DNA of 64,000 nucleotides from Bacillus mycoides (GCF_001757995.1 NZ_LXLV01000062.1:186001-250000); one strand, 5' to 3'; shown: positions 17,626 through 30,194, counted from the stretch's first letter. Numbers and translations are program-made. Notes: generated from the letters alone by a model not told the origin.

Positions 17626-19599
17626 TTATTGAGCTGGATATGGTACTTCTTTGTCGATAATTGTTACTCCATCTCGAACAATTTTATAGTGTCCCTTTGC
17701 ACCTTCTTGGATTACAAATTCTAAAGAAATTGTCGCTGACTCTGAAATCGTTCTAGTTTCAACTGGTCTATCCATTTTTTGCTGCATATCTTCTTTATAA
17801 ATTTCTATTGTTTGCGGTTTTTTCTCACCTGTTGCAGAAGGCTCATATGGGATAGAAATATTATCCACTTTTACCGTTTTCGTCACTTTAGGCTTCGGGC
17901 CATCAGAGATAACAATCGTTACTTTATCTCCTTCTTTTAAAGGTGTCCCAGGCTTTGGAAATTGTGAAATAACAAGGCCTTTATCAATTGCATCTGAATA
18001 TTCTCTTTTTATATCAGAAACAAGCTTTCTTTCATTTAAATAACCTTTCACGCTATTTTCAGTCCATCCTGAAAAATCACCTGGCCTAATCTGATAAGGC
18101 CCTTTACTTACCCAAATTTTCAGTTCCTGTTCTGCCTCTATAACCATTTGGTCAGGAGTTGGTATTTGTTCTACAATTTCACCTTTTGGCTTATCATTTT
18201 CAATATAATTTACTGTAACTTGTTTATATTTTTCTTCTAACTCAGCCCTTATACTCTCGAAATCTTTTCCTGTGAAATCACTCATCTTACTTTTCTTTTT
18301 TCCACCTGATTGATAGATAGTGATTTTAGAGTTTTCTTTCACTACTCTTCCAGCTATAGGATCTGTTTTTATCACTTTTCCGGCTTCAACGTCATCTGTA
18401 TATACAATATTAGGTTCAGTAACTTCAAACCCCTTTTCAACTAATGTATTTACAGCTGTTGTATATTTCATACCAGCCACGTCAGGAACCTTCACATCTT
18501 TCGGAATAAAGAAGCCTGGAATAACAGTAAGCGCTAATGTTATCCCTATCGCTAAAAGTAAAAATGTTGTAATTAAAACCTTCAGCCATTTGTTACTTCG
18601 TTTTTTCTTCTTACCTGATTCGGTCTCTTCTTTTCTTACTTGTTCATCCACTTTACTTCCTTTTAATACAATCGTTTCATCACTTACATTTTGAAATAGT
18701 TGTTCTTGTTGAATAATTGGAATCGCTTTCGTTGCTTCCATATCTTCTGGTATGTAAAATGGTTGTTCATTGATTCGTTCTGGGTATAGTGCTGTTTCAA
18801 TATCTCGTTTCATCGCGTTAGCAGATTGATATCGATGGAACGGATCTTTCGCAGTTGCCTTTAATATAATATTTTCAACACTTTGTGGAATATTTTCATT
18901 CCATCTTTTTGGAGATGGCATTTCATTTTGTAAATGTTTTAACGCAATTGCAACAGCAGATTCACCAGAAAACGGTTGTCTTCCTGTTAACAATTCAAAC
19001 ATAACAATCCCAAGTGAATAAATATCTGATTGTTTATTCGCTATACCGCCGCGCGCTTGTTCTGGTGATAAATAATGCACCGAACCGAGCACCGAATTTG
19101 TATGTGTAATCGTTGCTGCACTTGTAGCTGTCGCAATTCCAAAGTCTGTGACTTTTATCACTCCATCATCTCGGATCAAAATGTTGTGCGGTTTAATATC
19201 GCGATGCACAATCTCAAAATGATGGGCGTGTGCCATGGCGGATGTTAACTGCTCCATTATATCAAGAGCTTCTCCTATCGGTAACATCCCTCGATCAATT
19301 ATGTATTGCTTCAATGTTCGTCCAGGTACATATTCCATTACAAGATAATATATACCATCCTCTTCCCCAACATCATACATATTCACAATATTTGGATGCG
19401 ACAACGTTGTAACAGATTGCGCTTCTCGATGGAAACGTTTAATAAACTCTTCATTATTTGAATAGTCGAGTCTTAATATTTTTACCGCTACATCTCGGCC
19501 AAGTATATCATCATGAGCTAAATATACATTGGCCATTCCTCCACCGCCAATCATTTTCAGCAGCTTATAACGGTCATTTAAGCGTTTTCCAATCAGCAC
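17626..19599 (-). CDS. prkC: PASTA-domain Ser/Thr protein kinase PrkC
   Basis: Membrane kinase that senses muropeptides and cell-wall intermediates, and drives germination and wall homeostasis. The 657 residues contain a cytoplasmic Hanks kinase (P-loop GGGGMANVY near 16, HRDIKPHN near 132, DFG near 152). A basic juxtamembrane stretch precedes one transmembrane helix (about 340-362). Three extracellular PASTA repeats follow (about 370-565), then a C-terminal beta-rich tail. The GTG start at 19599 with AGGTGA is preferred. Its start is eight bases past the prpC stop, so kinase and phosphatase are coexpressed. Confidence 0.95.
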   Translation of the reverse strand: MLIGKRLNDRYKLLKMIGGGGMANVYLAHDDILGRDVAVKILRLDYSNNEEFIKRFHREAQSVTTLSHPNIVNMYDVGEEDGIYYLVMEYVPGRTLKQYIIDRGMLPIGEALDIMEQLTSAMAHAHHFEIVHRDIKPHNILIRDDGVIKVTDFGIATATSAATITHTNSVLGSVHYLSPEQARGGIANKQSDIYSLGIVMFELLTGRQPFSGESAVAIALKHLQNEMPSPKRWNENIPQSVENIILKATAKDPFHRYQSANAMKRDIETALYPERINEQPFYIPEDMEATKAIPIIQQEQLFQNVSDETIVLKGSKVDEQVRKEETESGKKKKRSNKWLKVLITTFLLLAIGITLALTVIPGFFIPKDVKVPDVAGMKYTTAVNTLVEKGFEVTEPNIVYTDDVEAGKVIKTDPIAGRVVKENSKITIYQSGGKKKSKMSDFTGKDFESIRAELEEKYKQVTVNYIENDKPKGEIVEQIPTPDQMVIEAEQELKIWVSKGPYQIRPGDFSGWTENSVKGYLNERKLVSDIKREYSDAIDKGLVISQFPKPGTPLKEGDKVTIVISDGPKPKVTKTVKVDNISIPYEPSATGEKKPQTIEIYKEDMQQKMDRPVETRTISESATISLEFVIQEGAKGHYKIVRDGVTIIDKEVPYPAQ

Positions 19600-19607
19600 G
19601 TTGCACT

Positions 19608-20360
19608 TCACCTACTTTCGTTTGTCGAATCCGCATAATCAATAATAGCGAGGGTGATATTATCTTCTCCACCACGATCATTTGCTAATTGAATGAGATG
19701 CTCTCCCTTCACCTCGAGCTGTTCATTCAATTGTAAAATTTGTTGCATATCATCAATAGAAACTTTGTTAGACAATCCATCAGAGCAAAGAAGCAATTGA
19801 TCGTCTTCTTCGAGCACCAATGTTTTAACATCTAGTCCGACTTTTTCTTCTGTTCCTAACGCTCTTAACAGAACATTCTTTTTCGGGTGATATTCTGCAT
19901 CTTCTTTTGAAATTTCACCGTGCCTAACAAGTTCATTTACAAGTGAGTGATCTTCCGTTACAAGCGATATTTCTCCCTCTGATACCATATAACAACGACT
20001 ATCTCCTATATGACCTATTGTTACAAAATTAGGTGTACAAATCGCCACGATAACCGTTGTTCCCATACCATTACATTCTACATGCTGCTTAGAGTAAGCA
20101 TATATGCGCTCATTAATAATTCCAACGTTAGTATGTAACCACTTTTCTACCTTTTTAGGCTCATTCATATTATGCGTTTGCTTCCAATAATCATGGAATA
20201 ATTGAATAGCCATCGAGCTAGCTACATCGCCAGCTCGATGACCTCCCATTCCATCTGCTACTACCGCTAAAATATTTCCATCTAAATTGTGAAAAACTCC
20301 TGCACTATCTTCATTATGTTGACGAACTTTCCCTTTATCCGATAGAAACACGGCTTTCAT
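19608..20360 (-). CDS. prpC: PP2C-type protein phosphatase PrpC
   Basis: Metal-dependent phosphatase that reverses PrkC phosphorylation. The 250 residues include [10 protein letters not shown] near residue 10, [16 protein letters not shown] near 34 with metal-binding Asp and Gly, GHIGDSRCY near 115, [10 protein letters not shown] near 189, and DNITLAIID near 230, the PP2C landmarks. The start is ATG 20360 behind AGGTGACGAG. The longer in-frame reading overlaps rlmN and is rejected. Confidence 0.95.
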   Translation of the reverse strand: MKAVFLSDKGKVRQHNEDSAGVFHNLDGNILAVVADGMGGHRAGDVASSMAIQLFHDYWKQTHNMNEPKKVEKWLHTNVGIINERIYAYSKQHVECNGMGTTVIVAICTPNFVTIGHIGDSRCYMVSEGEISLVTEDHSLVNELVRHGEISKEDAEYHPKKNVLLRALGTEEKVGLDVKTLVLEEDDQLLLCSDGLSNKVSIDDMQQILQLNEQLEVKGEHLIQLANDRGGEDNITLAIIDYADSTNESR

Positions 20361-20364
20361 CTCG

Positions 20365-21453
20365 TCACCTCGTCTCTTCTTTGCGCTCCTTTGCACGCAA
20401 CTGACCGCAGGCTGCATCAATATCATGACCTTGTTCACGGCGAATTGTTACATTCACTCCACGATCTTTTAGCGTCTTTTCAAATAAGAAAATTTGCTCT
20501 CGTGGCGTACGTACATAATCACGTTCTGGCACGTAGTTTACCGGAATTAAGTTTACATGACATTTTACACCTTTTAAGAGCGCAGCAAGTTCTTCAGCTT
20601 GCTCAACTTGGTCATTTTCCCCTCCAAATAAGCCATATTCAAACGTAATACGACGCCCTGTTCTATTTACATAGTATTTAACAGCTTCCATTAAATCTGG
20701 TAGCTTATAAGCACGGTTAATCGGCATTAATTTTGAACGTAACTCTGTATTTGCAGAATGCAATGAAATCGCAAAATTAATTTGCATATCTTCTTCAGCG
20801 AACTTATAAATTTTTGGAACAATTCCACTTGTTGAAACTGTCATATGTCTTGCACCAATATGAATTCCTTTTTCATGATTTACAATGCGTAAGAATGACA
20901 TTAAGTTATCATAATTATCAAATGGTTCTCCAATTCCCATAACAACAAGAGAACTTACACGTTCTTCTGTTTCATCAAGCGCACGCTGAACTTCTACTAC
21001 TTGCGCTACAATTTCTCCAGCCTCTAAGTTTCGTTTTAACCCACCAAGTGTAGAAGCACAGAACGTACAGCCAATGCGGCAACCTACCTGTGTTGTTACA
21101 CAAATGGAATTTCCATATTCATGTCGCATTAGTACAGTTTCAATAGAGTACCCATCGTATAACTGGAATAGGAATTTAATCGTTCCATCCGAAGACGTTT
21201 GTTTTACTAAAGTGTTTAAAGTAGTAATATCAAAGGAATTCGACAATTTATCGCGCAATCCTTTAGCAAGGTTTGACATATCCTCATAATTTTTTACACG
21301 TTTTTTATATAGCCAATCAAAAATTTGTCCTGCACGGAACTTAGGTTCTCCTTGTTCCTTTAACCAATCTTGCATTTCATGAAGTTGTAAAGAATAAATT
21401 GATGGTTTCTTTGTTTCTAGATTTTTCTTTTGTTTTTTTACAGTCGTTTCCAT
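20365..21453 (-). CDS. rlmN: 23S rRNA (adenine2503-C2) methyltransferase RlmN
   Basis: Radical-SAM enzyme methylating A2503 of 23S rRNA and some tRNAs. The 362 residues contain the CxxxCxxC cluster in [12 protein letters not shown] near residue 124, a [14 protein letters not shown]-binding segment near 173, and the C-terminal catalytic cysteine in DIDAACGQL near 350. It is close to rsmB and prpC within a continuous transcription unit. The N-terminus is lysine-rich; GAAGGTG precedes the ATG. Confidence 0.96.
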   Translation of the reverse strand: METTVKKQKKNLETKKPSIYSLQLHEMQDWLKEQGEPKFRAGQIFDWLYKKRVKNYEDMSNLAKGLRDKLSNSFDITTLNTLVKQTSSDGTIKFLFQLYDGYSIETVLMRHEYGNSICVTTQVGCRIGCTFCASTLGGLKRNLEAGEIVAQVVEVQRALDETEERVSSLVVMGIGEPFDNYDNLMSFLRIVNHEKGIHIGARHMTVSTSGIVPKIYKFAEEDMQINFAISLHSANTELRSKLMPINRAYKLPDLMEAVKYYVNRTGRRITFEYGLFGGENDQVEQAEELAALLKGVKCHVNLIPVNYVPERDYVRTPREQIFLFEKTLKDRGVNVTIRREQGHDIDAACGQLRAKERKEETR

Positions 21454-21457
21454 GATG

Positions 21458-22792
21458 CTACACCTTCTTTCTTAAACAAGCAATATAAAAGCCATCTGTT
21501 GCAAAATAATGCGGTAAAATTCGTACTTGACCTTCATCAATATACGGATTTAACTTTTCTGGCATGCGATCTTTTATCGTAGTATCCCATTCAAATTCAG
21601 GATGCTCTTGTAAAAATTGCTTTATTACTTGTTCATTTTCTATTTTTTCAATTGTGCACGTACTATAAACAAGGCGACCACCTTGTTTTAACAATGGTGC
21701 TATTTTTTCTAGTATCGCTAGTTGAATCGTTGATAATCTTTCACTATCGCCCTTATCTTTACCTAACTTAATATCAGGTTTACGTCTAATAACACCAAAT
21801 CCAGAACATGGTGCATCTACTAATATTTTGTCAAAAGATTCATTTGCAAAATGCTCTTGAACTTTTCTAGCATCTAAAGCCATCGTTTCTACATTTTCTA
21901 AACCAAGTCTCTTCGCCTGTTGTTCAATTAAACGTACTTTATGTGCGTGTAAATCAAGCGACATTACCTTACCAGTTCCGTCCAAACGCTCTGCAATATG
22001 AGTTGTTTTTCCGCCAGGAGCAGCACAACTATCTAGAACTGTATCTCCTTTATTCGGTTCTAAAGCACGTGCTACAAGCATTGAGCTTTCATCTTGAATA
22101 GAAAGGAAACCTTTTTTGAACGCTTCTGTATGTGCGACATTTCCTCTTTCAATTTGAATTGCATCCTCTGACAATTCGCCACGTTTTGCTTCTATACCCT
22201 CATCAGCTAATAACGCAACCGCTTCTTCTACCGTTACTTTATCAACATTTACACGTGCTGTTGGTACAGGTGGCAACATATTTACTTCACACATTTTCTC
22301 TGCTGTCTCTAAACCATATTCGGATGCCCATTCTTGTACAAGCCACATTGGATGACTCGTTGCAATTGCAAGACGTTCTACTGGATTTTCGATTTCTTCT
22401 AACGAAGGTACACCTTCTCGCTGAATTGAACGCAATACTCCGTTCACCATACCTGAAATCCCTTTATGTCCACGACGCTTTGCAATCTCAACTGCTTCAT
22501 GAATAGCCGCTCTTTCTGGAACTCGGTCTAAATATAGCATTTGATATAAAGATAGGCGAAGCAACACTCTTACCCACGCTTCAACCTTTTTTCTTAAAAA
22601 TGGTTGAAGATAATAATCTAGTGTGTCACGACGTTGAATTGTTCCATATACCATTTCAGTTAATAAACCAATATCTTTTCTGTCAATTGTATTTTTTTCA
22701 ATCAGATTATTTAAAAGTAAGTTGCTATATGCACCACTTTTTTCTACTTGAATTAAGCCATCCAGAGCTAACTCACGAACATTTTGTCTCAT
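21458..22792 (-). CDS. rsmB: 16S rRNA (cytosine967-C5) methyltransferase RsmB
   Basis: SAM-dependent enzyme for m5C967. The 444 residues combine an N-terminal NusB-like RNA-binding domain (about 1-130) with a Rossmann methyltransferase domain. The latter has [12 protein letters not shown] near 255, DAPCSGFG near 324 with one cysteine, and the nucleophile in [12 protein letters not shown] near 378. The ATG overlaps the fmt stop as ATGA, so translation is coupled. Confidence 0.96.
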   Translation of the reverse strand: MRQNVRELALDGLIQVEKSGAYSNLLLNNLIEKNTIDRKDIGLLTEMVYGTIQRRDTLDYYLQPFLRKKVEAWVRVLLRLSLYQMLYLDRVPERAAIHEAVEIAKRRGHKGISGMVNGVLRSIQREGVPSLEEIENPVERLAIATSHPMWLVQEWASEYGLETAEKMCEVNMLPPVPTARVNVDKVTVEEAVALLADEGIEAKRGELSEDAIQIERGNVAHTEAFKKGFLSIQDESSMLVARALEPNKGDTVLDSCAAPGGKTTHIAERLDGTGKVMSLDLHAHKVRLIEQQAKRLGLENVETMALDARKVQEHFANESFDKILVDAPCSGFGVIRRKPDIKLGKDKGDSERLSTIQLAILEKIAPLLKQGGRLVYSTCTIEKIENEQVIKQFLQEHPEFEWDTTIKDRMPEKLNPYIDEGQVRILPHYFATDGFYIACLRKKV

Positions 22793-23733
22793 GCATTTTC
22801 TCCTAACTTCGTACCAATTTCAGGTTTTGTTCCACGTAAAAATTGTGAACAACTCATACGCTTTTTACCAGACGGTTGTAATTCAGTGATTTTAACACCT
22901 GTCTCATTCCCTGTTGCAACAACAAATCCATCTTCTTCAAGAGCTACTATTGTACCTGGTTCAGCTTTCTCTGTAATAGAGATCTTCTCTCCCCACCATA
23001 CTTTAATAACTTGTCCTACCAAAGTCGTATAAGCAACTGGCCATGGATTCAATCCGCGAATGTGATTGTATACTTCTTCACCTGTTTTTGTCCAATCAAT
23101 TATCTCTTGCTCACGTTTAATATTATATGCAAACGTCACTTCAGCTTCACTTTGTTTAATTGGTTCTAGTTTACCCTGAATTAGTAAAGGAACCGTTTTA
23201 GATAAAAGGTGTGCTCCTGCTTCGCTTAACTTATCAAATAATGAACCTGTTGTTTCACGCTCTTCAATTTCTACTTCTACTTGCGTTAATATATCGCCAG
23301 CATCTAATTTTTCTACCATATACATAATTGTAATACCTGTTTTCTCTTTACCTTCCATGATCGCATAATGAATTGGTGCACCACCGCGAAGTTCTGGAAG
23401 TAATGACGCGTGGACATTAATACATCCATACTTTGGCGCTTCTAAAATTTCATTCGGTACGATTTGTCCAAATGCCGCTGTTACAATTAAGTCGGGCTCT
23501 AGTGCTAATACTTTTTCATATTCGTCCTTTTCACGAATTTTTAACGGCTGCAATACTGGAATACCATGTTTCTCCGCTTCTACTTTAACAGGAGTAGGTG
23601 TTAAAACCTTTTTTCTACCGACTGGACGATCAGGTTGCGTTACAACACCAACTACGTCATATCCGTCCTCGATAAGACGACGAAGCACCGGCACAGAAAA
23701 GTCCGGTGTCCCCATAAATACTACTTTCATCAT
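22789..23733 (-). CDS. fmt: Methionyl-tRNA formyltransferase
   Basis: Formylates initiator Met-tRNA using 10-formyl-tetrahydrofolate. The 314 residues begin with [15 protein letters not shown]. The catalytic site is in the [17 protein letters not shown] segment near 105-120, with Asp in GDILTQ near 146, and a C-terminal OB-like tRNA domain follows. Two consecutive ATG codons (23733 and 23730) follow AAAGGAGCGG; either may be used. It pairs with def for the N-formyl cycle. Confidence 0.96.
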   Translation of the reverse strand: MMKVVFMGTPDFSVPVLRRLIEDGYDVVGVVTQPDRPVGRKKVLTPTPVKVEAEKHGIPVLQPLKIREKDEYEKVLALEPDLIVTAAFGQIVPNEILEAPKYGCINVHASLLPELRGGAPIHYAIMEGKEKTGITIMYMVEKLDAGDILTQVEVEIEERETTGSLFDKLSEAGAHLLSKTVPLLIQGKLEPIKQSEAEVTFAYNIKREQEIIDWTKTGEEVYNHIRGLNPWPVAYTTLVGQVIKVWWGEKISITEKAEPGTIVALEEDGFVVATGNETGVKITELQPSGKKRMSCSQFLRGTKPEIGTKLGENA

Positions 23734-23755
23734 TCAAAAACCGCTCCTTTTAAAC

Positions 23756-24226
23756 CTATTCTAATTCGCCTGCTTCATAATATCTTTTCACTTTAGATGT
23801 AAATAAAACACCGTGTAAATGATCGATTTCATGCTGAATTGCACGCGCTAAGAAGTCATCCGCTTCTAATAAAAATATTTTACCGCGACGATTTTGCGCA
23901 CGTACTTTAATGTAATCTGCACGCTCCACTTCACCATAAAGTCCCGGAAAGCTTAAGCAACCTTCGGGACCTACTTGTTCACCACGTTTTTCTAAAATAA
24001 CAGGATTAATTAATTCAATTTTACCCGTATCATCACCGATATCAACAACAGCAACTTGTAAGCTTACACCTACTTGTGGCGCAGCTAGACCAACGCCGTC
24101 TGCAATTAACATTGTTTCATGCATATCTTTTAACAATTTCACTAACTTTTTATCAAAGTTAATTACTCTTTCGCATGGTGTTTCTAACACTTCATTTGGA
24201 TGCTTTACAATTTCTAAAACTGCCAT
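23756..24226 (-). CDS. def: Peptide deformylase
   Basis: Metalloenzyme removing the N-formyl group from new proteins. The 156 residues carry all three family motifs: GVGLAAPQVG near 44, EGCLSFPG near 90 with the metal Cys, and QHEIDHLHG near 132 with two metal histidines. The length and lack of a long insertion place it with the def (type I-like) enzymes encoded beside fmt. It lies 11 bp after priA and 22 bp before fmt. Confidence 0.95.
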   Translation of the reverse strand: MAVLEIVKHPNEVLETPCERVINFDKKLVKLLKDMHETMLIADGVGLAAPQVGVSLQVAVVDIGDDTGKIELINPVILEKRGEQVGPEGCLSFPGLYGEVERADYIKVRAQNRRGKIFLLEADDFLARAIQHEIDHLHGVLFTSKVKRYYEAGELE

Positions 24227-24237
24227 ATTTCCCTCCG

Positions 24238-26643
24238 CTACATTAACATTGTTGGATTAAAATCAATTGAGATTTGTAGCTCTTTTTGCATTTCTGCTTG
24301 ATAATGTTCATTTACCATTTTGAGCACGTTCTTTAAGTTTGGTTCCCGTTTGTATTTTATCATGCATTGGTAACGATATCTATCTTTTATCCTTGGAATT
24401 GCTGAAGCAACCGGCCCTAACACCATTGTTTGCCTTGAACAATGCGTTCGTAAATGACCGACAATTTTTTCCGTCACTTGGACTGCCTTTAATAATTCCG
24501 GATGAGATACAGTTACAAGTACAACGTAGTAATATGGCGGATATTGTCTCATTTGCCTCATTTGCATTTCTTGCTCATAAAATACATCATATTGTTGATT
24601 CTTTGCTAATTCTACACTGTAATGTTCCGGCGTATACGTTTGAATTACAACTTCCCCTGGCAATTCATGTCTTCCTGCACGTCCACTCACTTGTGTCAAT
24701 AGCTGATATGTCTTTTCACTCGCCCGAAAATCAGGTAGATGAAGCATCGTATCCGCCGTTAAAACCCCAACAAGCGTCACCTTCGGAAAATCAAGCCCTT
24801 TTGCAATCATTTGTGTTCCAAGTAATATATCTGCTTTCTCTTCACCAAACGCCTTTAATAATTTTTCATGCATTCCTTTACGGCTTGTTGTATCCACATC
24901 CATTCGAATGACCCGCGCCTGTGGAAATAGTTTTGTGATTTCTTCTTCAACCTTTTGCGTCCCTGTACCAAAGAAACGAATATACGTACTATTACAAGCA
25001 GGACACTCCGTTGGCATATTTTCCTCATGACTACAATAATGACATTTTAAACGATGGTTCATTTTGTGATATGTCAACGAAATATCACAATGCGGACATT
25101 GTACGACATACCCACAATCACGGCACATCACAAACGTAGAATGACCCCTTCTATTTAAAAAGAGAACCATTTGTTCATTCTTTTCTAATCGATCTGCTAT
25201 TTTTTCATGCAGTACCTTTGAAAACATTGAGCGATTTCCATCACGTAGCTCTTCACGCATATCAACAATTTCTACAGTCGGCAAAGCTTGTTTGTTCATA
25301 CGTTTTTCCATTGTAAGCAACCCATAGACACCTTTTTTCGCTCTAGCAAACGATTCAAGTGTCGGCGTTGCACTTCCGAGAACGATTGGACACTTATGGT
25401 ATTTCCCTCTCCACACTGCTACATCTCTCGCATGATACTTCGGGTTATCTTCTTGCTTATAACTCGATTCATGTTCCTCATCAATAATAATGATTCCTAA
25501 ATTTTCAAAGGGAGCAAAAATAGCTGAACGCGCACCAACTACCACTTTCACTTCTTTTCTTAAAATTTTGCGCCATTCATCATACTTTTCTCCAACAGAA
25601 AGTGCACTGTGAAGAACTGCAACTTGCGAACCGAACCTACCTTTAAAGCGATCTACCATCTGGGGCGTTAGCGCAATTTCAGGAACAAGCACAATTGCTT
25701 CTTTTCCTTTCTCGAGCACCGCTGCTATAGATTGTAAATACACTTCAGTCTTACCACTTCCTGTAACACCATATAGTAAAAATGGATTGTAAGTTTCATT
25801 TGTAATTGATGACAAAATCGGTGTAATTACTTGTTTTTGTTCCTCAGTAAGCGGAAATGGTTTCGTTTGTTCAAAATCATCATCGTCATACGGATTCCGG
25901 TATACTTCTACATACTTTTCTGAGATTAGACCCTTTTTAATAAGTGATTTTATTGGAGCATCTGTTATTTGTAATTCTTCTGTTAAATTTTTTAACGGTA
26001 CACTTTTGTAGTTTTCTACAAAATAATAGAGTACGTCTTGTTGTTTTTTACTTTTCAGTTCGAATGCTGCTAATTCCAATTTATCTGCCGGCAACTCCGG
26101 TTGAACTACTCTTTGTTTCTTCTTCTGCACTTTATCCTTTACTTGATAAACCACTTCAGTCGTACCATTTTTAATTTCTTGTTGAATAGTGCGATATAGG
26201 TGCGGCTGCGCTTCGATAGCTTCCCAATCTATCGTTTCCTTCCCTTGAAATAAAGAAAGAATTTCTGGCGCTACTTCTTCTTGGTTACGAAGTTGCAGAC
26301 GCTTTTTATATGTTGCTTTTATCGCCGTCGGAAGCATTACCTGAAAAGCTGAAATCATATAACATAACGTTTCACTTGTAAGCCAATACCCAAGCTTTAA
26401 TAATTCATCATTTAAAACCGGAGTGACATCTAATATTTCATACAACGATTTTAACTTTTTGCTTTCTAGGTCAACCGAATCCTTTATGCCAATAATAAAA
26501 CCTTGCAATTTCCTCGGACCGAATGGGACTACTACACGCATTCCTGTTTGCACGATATCTTCCCATTTTTTAGGGATAATATAATCAAACGGTCGATCTG
26601 TTTGACGTGCAGGTACATCAACAACTACACTTGCAAATTTCAT
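24238..26643 (-). CDS. priA: Primosomal replication restart helicase PriA
   Basis: Reloads the replisome at collapsed forks. The 801 residues have an N-terminal 3'-DNA-binding domain and a winged-helix region. The helicase lobes contain GVTGSGKTEVY near 293 and a DEEH box near 387. The eight-cysteine zinc module inserted around 515-560 (CRDCGYVVQCPHC and later pairs) precedes the GTQMIAKGLDFP and SGRAGR motifs. The start overlaps the coaBC end as ATGA. The local ribosome binding site is weak, consistent with coupling. Confidence 0.96.
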   Translation of the reverse strand: MKFASVVVDVPARQTDRPFDYIIPKKWEDIVQTGMRVVVPFGPRKLQGFIIGIKDSVDLESKKLKSLYEILDVTPVLNDELLKLGYWLTSETLCYMISAFQVMLPTAIKATYKKRLQLRNQEEVAPEILSLFQGKETIDWEAIEAQPHLYRTIQQEIKNGTTEVVYQVKDKVQKKKQRVVQPELPADKLELAAFELKSKKQQDVLYYFVENYKSVPLKNLTEELQITDAPIKSLIKKGLISEKYVEVYRNPYDDDDFEQTKPFPLTEEQKQVITPILSSITNETYNPFLLYGVTGSGKTEVYLQSIAAVLEKGKEAIVLVPEIALTPQMVDRFKGRFGSQVAVLHSALSVGEKYDEWRKILRKEVKVVVGARSAIFAPFENLGIIIIDEEHESSYKQEDNPKYHARDVAVWRGKYHKCPIVLGSATPTLESFARAKKGVYGLLTMEKRMNKQALPTVEIVDMREELRDGNRSMFSKVLHEKIADRLEKNEQMVLFLNRRGHSTFVMCRDCGYVVQCPHCDISLTYHKMNHRLKCHYCSHEENMPTECPACNSTYIRFFGTGTQKVEEEITKLFPQARVIRMDVDTTSRKGMHEKLLKAFGEEKADILLGTQMIAKGLDFPKVTLVGVLTADTMLHLPDFRASEKTYQLLTQVSGRAGRHELPGEVVIQTYTPEHYSVELAKNQQYDVFYEQEMQMRQMRQYPPYYYVVLVTVSHPELLKAVQVTEKIVGHLRTHCSRQTMVLGPVASAIPRIKDRYRYQCMIKYKREPNLKNVLKMVNEHYQAEMQKELQISIDFNPTMLM

Positions 26644-27845
26644 ACACGATCATCTTCTAACATCATTTCTATTTGCTTTAATATTTCACGAGCCACTTCT
26701 TTCTTCGTTAAAAGTGGCAGCTCAATAATTTCTCCATCTTTTCTATACATTGTCACAATATTTGTATCTGTACCAAACCCAGCTCCTTGAGCTTTCACGT
26801 CATTCGCAACAATCATATTTGCATTTTTCTCACGTAATTTTCTCGTTGCGTATTCCTCTATGTTTGTCGTTTCAGCTGCAAAACCGATAAGTAACTGTCG
26901 GTCCTTCTTCTCACCTAACGTTTTTAAAATATCCACTGTTCTTTCTAATTCAATTACAGCATCGCCATTTTTCTTTTTCATTTTATCATCATGAACATAT
27001 TTTGGGCGGTAATCTGCAACTGCTGCTGTTTTGATGACAACATCCACATTCTGATAATGTTGAAGGACCGCCTCTAACATATCTTGTGCAGATTCTACTT
27101 GTATTGTTGTTACATGTAATGGTGACTCTAACGCTGTCGGTCCTGACACAAGTATGACATCAGCACCTAAGCCTGCTGCAACTTCTGCGATCGCATACCC
27201 CATCTTTCCAGAAGAAAAATTCGTCATAAAGCGAACCGGATCAATCTTTTCACGTGTCGGTCCAGCTGTTATTAATATTCGCTTTCCTTGCAATGGTTTT
27301 TGTTCTGAGAAAGCCTCTTCTAACCGTCCAATAATCGCTTCAGGTTCTTCCAGTCTTCCTTTTGCTACATAACCACATGCTAAAAAACCTTCCCCAGGCT
27401 CAATAAATGTATATCCTAATGTTTTTAACGTCATCATGTTTTTTTGAACAATTTTATTTTCATACATATGCACATTCATAGCCGGTGCAATCCACACTGG
27501 AGCTGTAGTAGCTAACAAAGTAGTTGTAATCATATCATCAGCAATACCGCCAGCTAACTTTCCAATGCAATTAGCTGTAGCCGGTGCAACAAGTACAACA
27601 TCTGCCCAATCCGCTAAATCAATATGAGCGATAACAGCCGAGTCTCTCTCATCAAACGTATCCGTATATACATCATGGCGAGAAAGTGCTTGAAATGTAA
27701 GAGGCGTAACAAACTTCACTGCCGACTCACTCATCATTACTTTTACAAGAGCGCCAGCTTGTGTCAATTTACTTGTTAACGCAGCGGCTTTAAAAACTGC
27801 AATGCCTCCTGTTACACATAGAAGTATCTTTTTCCCTTTTAGCAT
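26640..27845 (-). CDS. coaBC: Bifunctional phosphopantothenoylcysteine decarboxylase/synthetase
   Basis: Carries out two coenzyme A steps: CTP-dependent cysteine ligation (CoaB) and FMN-dependent decarboxylation (CoaC). The 401 residues show the CoaC flavoprotein half (GGIAVFKAAAL near 11, APAMNVHMYENK near 107). The CoaB half begins near 190 (LITAGPTREKIDP) and has a KMKKKNGD stretch near 288 and a FAAETTN segment. No coenzyme A neighbours are present. Position next to priA matches B. subtilis. Confidence 0.95.
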   Translation of the reverse strand: MLKGKKILLCVTGGIAVFKAAALTSKLTQAGALVKVMMSESAVKFVTPLTFQALSRHDVYTDTFDERDSAVIAHIDLADWADVVLVAPATANCIGKLAGGIADDMITTTLLATTAPVWIAPAMNVHMYENKIVQKNMMTLKTLGYTFIEPGEGFLACGYVAKGRLEEPEAIIGRLEEAFSEQKPLQGKRILITAGPTREKIDPVRFMTNFSSGKMGYAIAEVAAGLGADVILVSGPTALESPLHVTTIQVESAQDMLEAVLQHYQNVDVVIKTAAVADYRPKYVHDDKMKKKNGDAVIELERTVDILKTLGEKKDRQLLIGFAAETTNIEEYATRKLREKNANMIVANDVKAQGAGFGTDTNIVTMYRKDGEIIELPLLTKKEVAREILKQIEMMLEDDRV

Positions 27846-27953
27846 ATGACTCGTCCTCTTTCTTTTTCAAACTTATTCTACTGAAATAGAATTTTCAGCT
27901 CGTCAGTACCAGTATTTCGTTCCGTCTTTTTCGATTCCTTTTCATCCCTTTCG

Positions 27954-27992
27954 TAAAAAAATAACAACCTACTTGTAAATAGGTTGTTACCG
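27954..27992 (-). terminator. Terminator after rpoZ
   Basis: TAACAACCTA pairs with TAGGTTGTTA around an eight-base loop and is followed by TTTTTT on the minus strand. It separates the remA-gmk-rpoZ unit from coaBC. The 27846-28042 gap shows no gene. Confidence 0.82.
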
Positions 27993-28042
27993 TTACATAG
28001 AAAATTATAAAGTCTATGTTTTAATTTGTCGAAAAGAATGTC

Positions 28043-28255
28043 TTAATCAATTATTTTGTCATCGCTTGGTACATATTTTAATACTTCTGCATCGATTTCT
28101 TCTAATGATTTACCTACACATTTATGAGAAACAGGTTGCTCAATAACACAATTGTCAGCAATTTGCATTTCACGTGCACGCTTTGCAGCTACTGTTACAA
28201 GTGTATATTTAGAATCGATTTTTGTTAATAATGAGTCAATTGATGGATTTAACAT
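28043..28255 (-). CDS. rpoZ: RNA polymerase omega subunit
   Basis: A 70-residue omega subunit aiding beta-prime folding and RNAP assembly. The opening [20 protein letters not shown] and the VAAKRAREM helix are the conserved core; the rest is a short acidic tail. GGAGGGTC precedes the ATG, and the gene starts two bases after the gmk stop. The gmk-rpoZ pairing is a conserved feature of firmicutes. Confidence 0.96.
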   Translation of the reverse strand: MLNPSIDSLLTKIDSKYTLVTVAAKRAREMQIADNCVIEQPVSHKCVGKSLEEIDAEVLKYVPSDDKIID

Positions 28256-28257
28256 AA

Positions 28258-29152
<895 letters not shown>

Positions 29153-29219
29153 AGTTTGCGCCTCCTAGTAAGTCTATCCGATTTCTCCACCACGTATAAC
29201 TTTATATATTTTTTGAAAG

Positions 29220-30095
29220 CTACTCAATATTTTGTACTTGTTCACGAATTTTTTCAAGGTTATTTTTCATTTCTACAACATATTTTGAAATTGTTAAGTC
29301 ATTTGCCTTAGAACCTATCGTATTAACTTCCCTATGCATCTCTTGCACGATGAAGTCCATTTTCCTTCCAACAGGCTCTGTAATTTGCAGTGCTTCACGA
29401 AATTGATCTAAATGACTTTGTAAGCGAACTAATTCTTCGTGAATATCTGAACGCTCTGCAAAGATTGCTATTTCTGTCAACAATCGTTGTTCATCTAAAT
29501 CTTGGTTATGTAATTCTTTTAAACGATTTTCTAATCGTTCACGATATTTTTGTGTAACAATTGGTGCATGTGGAATAATTGCATTTACACAATTATGAAT
29601 CTCTTGCAAACGATATGCTATATCTTTATGTAATCGTTCTCCTTCGCCATCTCTCATCGTTTTCAACATATGAGCAGCTTGGCGAACAGCCTCATATAAA
29701 CCAGTTTCAAATTGTTCATTTACATTTTCTATTTCTTCAACTGCCGTTACTTCTGGCATTCCCATTAGCTGCCCGAGTGTAATAGAATCTTGTAATTGAA
29801 ATTTCCCTTTTATATCTTCCATAATGGATTGGTACTGCTTGAGAAGTTCCCAATTCACAGTTAATTTTCTTTCAACAAGCCCTTCACCTGTTATACTAAT
29901 AGACACTTCAATACGTCCACGGCGAACTTGTTTTGCAATTATTTTACGAATCTTGTCTTCAAACACCATCATTTGCTTCGGAAGCCGAATACTCATTTCT
30001 AAAAAACGATGGTTCACCGACTTCATTTCTACTGTTATTTGAAAAGTATCGTTTTCTACTTTCGACCTTCCAAATCCTGTCATACTACAAATCAT
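29220..30095 (-). CDS. yloC: YicC-family endoribonuclease YloC
   Basis: A 291-residue YicC/YloC protein, recently recognised as an endoribonuclease family. The MICSMTGFGRS start and EMKSVNHRFLE near residue 23 are signatures. A central helical region and the conserved tail EMHREVNTIGSKA near 250 follow. I chose ATG 30095 because a GGATGTGA site precedes it; the five-codon longer TTG start has none. It comes first in the yloC-remA-gmk-rpoZ order. The in vivo substrates in Bacillus are not evident from the sequence. Confidence 0.92.
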   Translation of the reverse strand: MICSMTGFGRSKVENDTFQITVEMKSVNHRFLEMSIRLPKQMMVFEDKIRKIIAKQVRRGRIEVSISITGEGLVERKLTVNWELLKQYQSIMEDIKGKFQLQDSITLGQLMGMPEVTAVEEIENVNEQFETGLYEAVRQAAHMLKTMRDGEGERLHKDIAYRLQEIHNCVNAIIPHAPIVTQKYRERLENRLKELHNQDLDEQRLLTEIAIFAERSDIHEELVRLQSHLDQFREALQITEPVGRKMDFIVQEMHREVNTIGSKANDLTISKYVVEMKNNLEKIREQVQNIE

Positions 30096-30129
30096 CTTTA
30101 TCACATCCAAGCCATGAAATAACTCAATG

Positions 30130-30165
30130 AAAAAGGTAATAGAGACAAGGCTCTACTACCTTCTG
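30130..30165 (-). terminator. Terminator after the P-type ATPase gene
   Basis: AAGGTAATAGAG pairs with CTCTACTACCTT with one mismatch and a six-base loop, downstream of the ATPase stop codon and before yloC. The minus-strand exit is only moderately T-rich. Confidence 0.7.
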
Positions 30166-30194
30166 TAAATTATATCATATTTTCATATCATTGA

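Noticed and set aside
24339-24911. Plus-strand 190-codon open frame inside priA
   Set aside because: It is antisense to conserved PriA motifs, leucine/histidine/glutamine-rich as expected of a shadow frame, and lacks a ribosome binding site.
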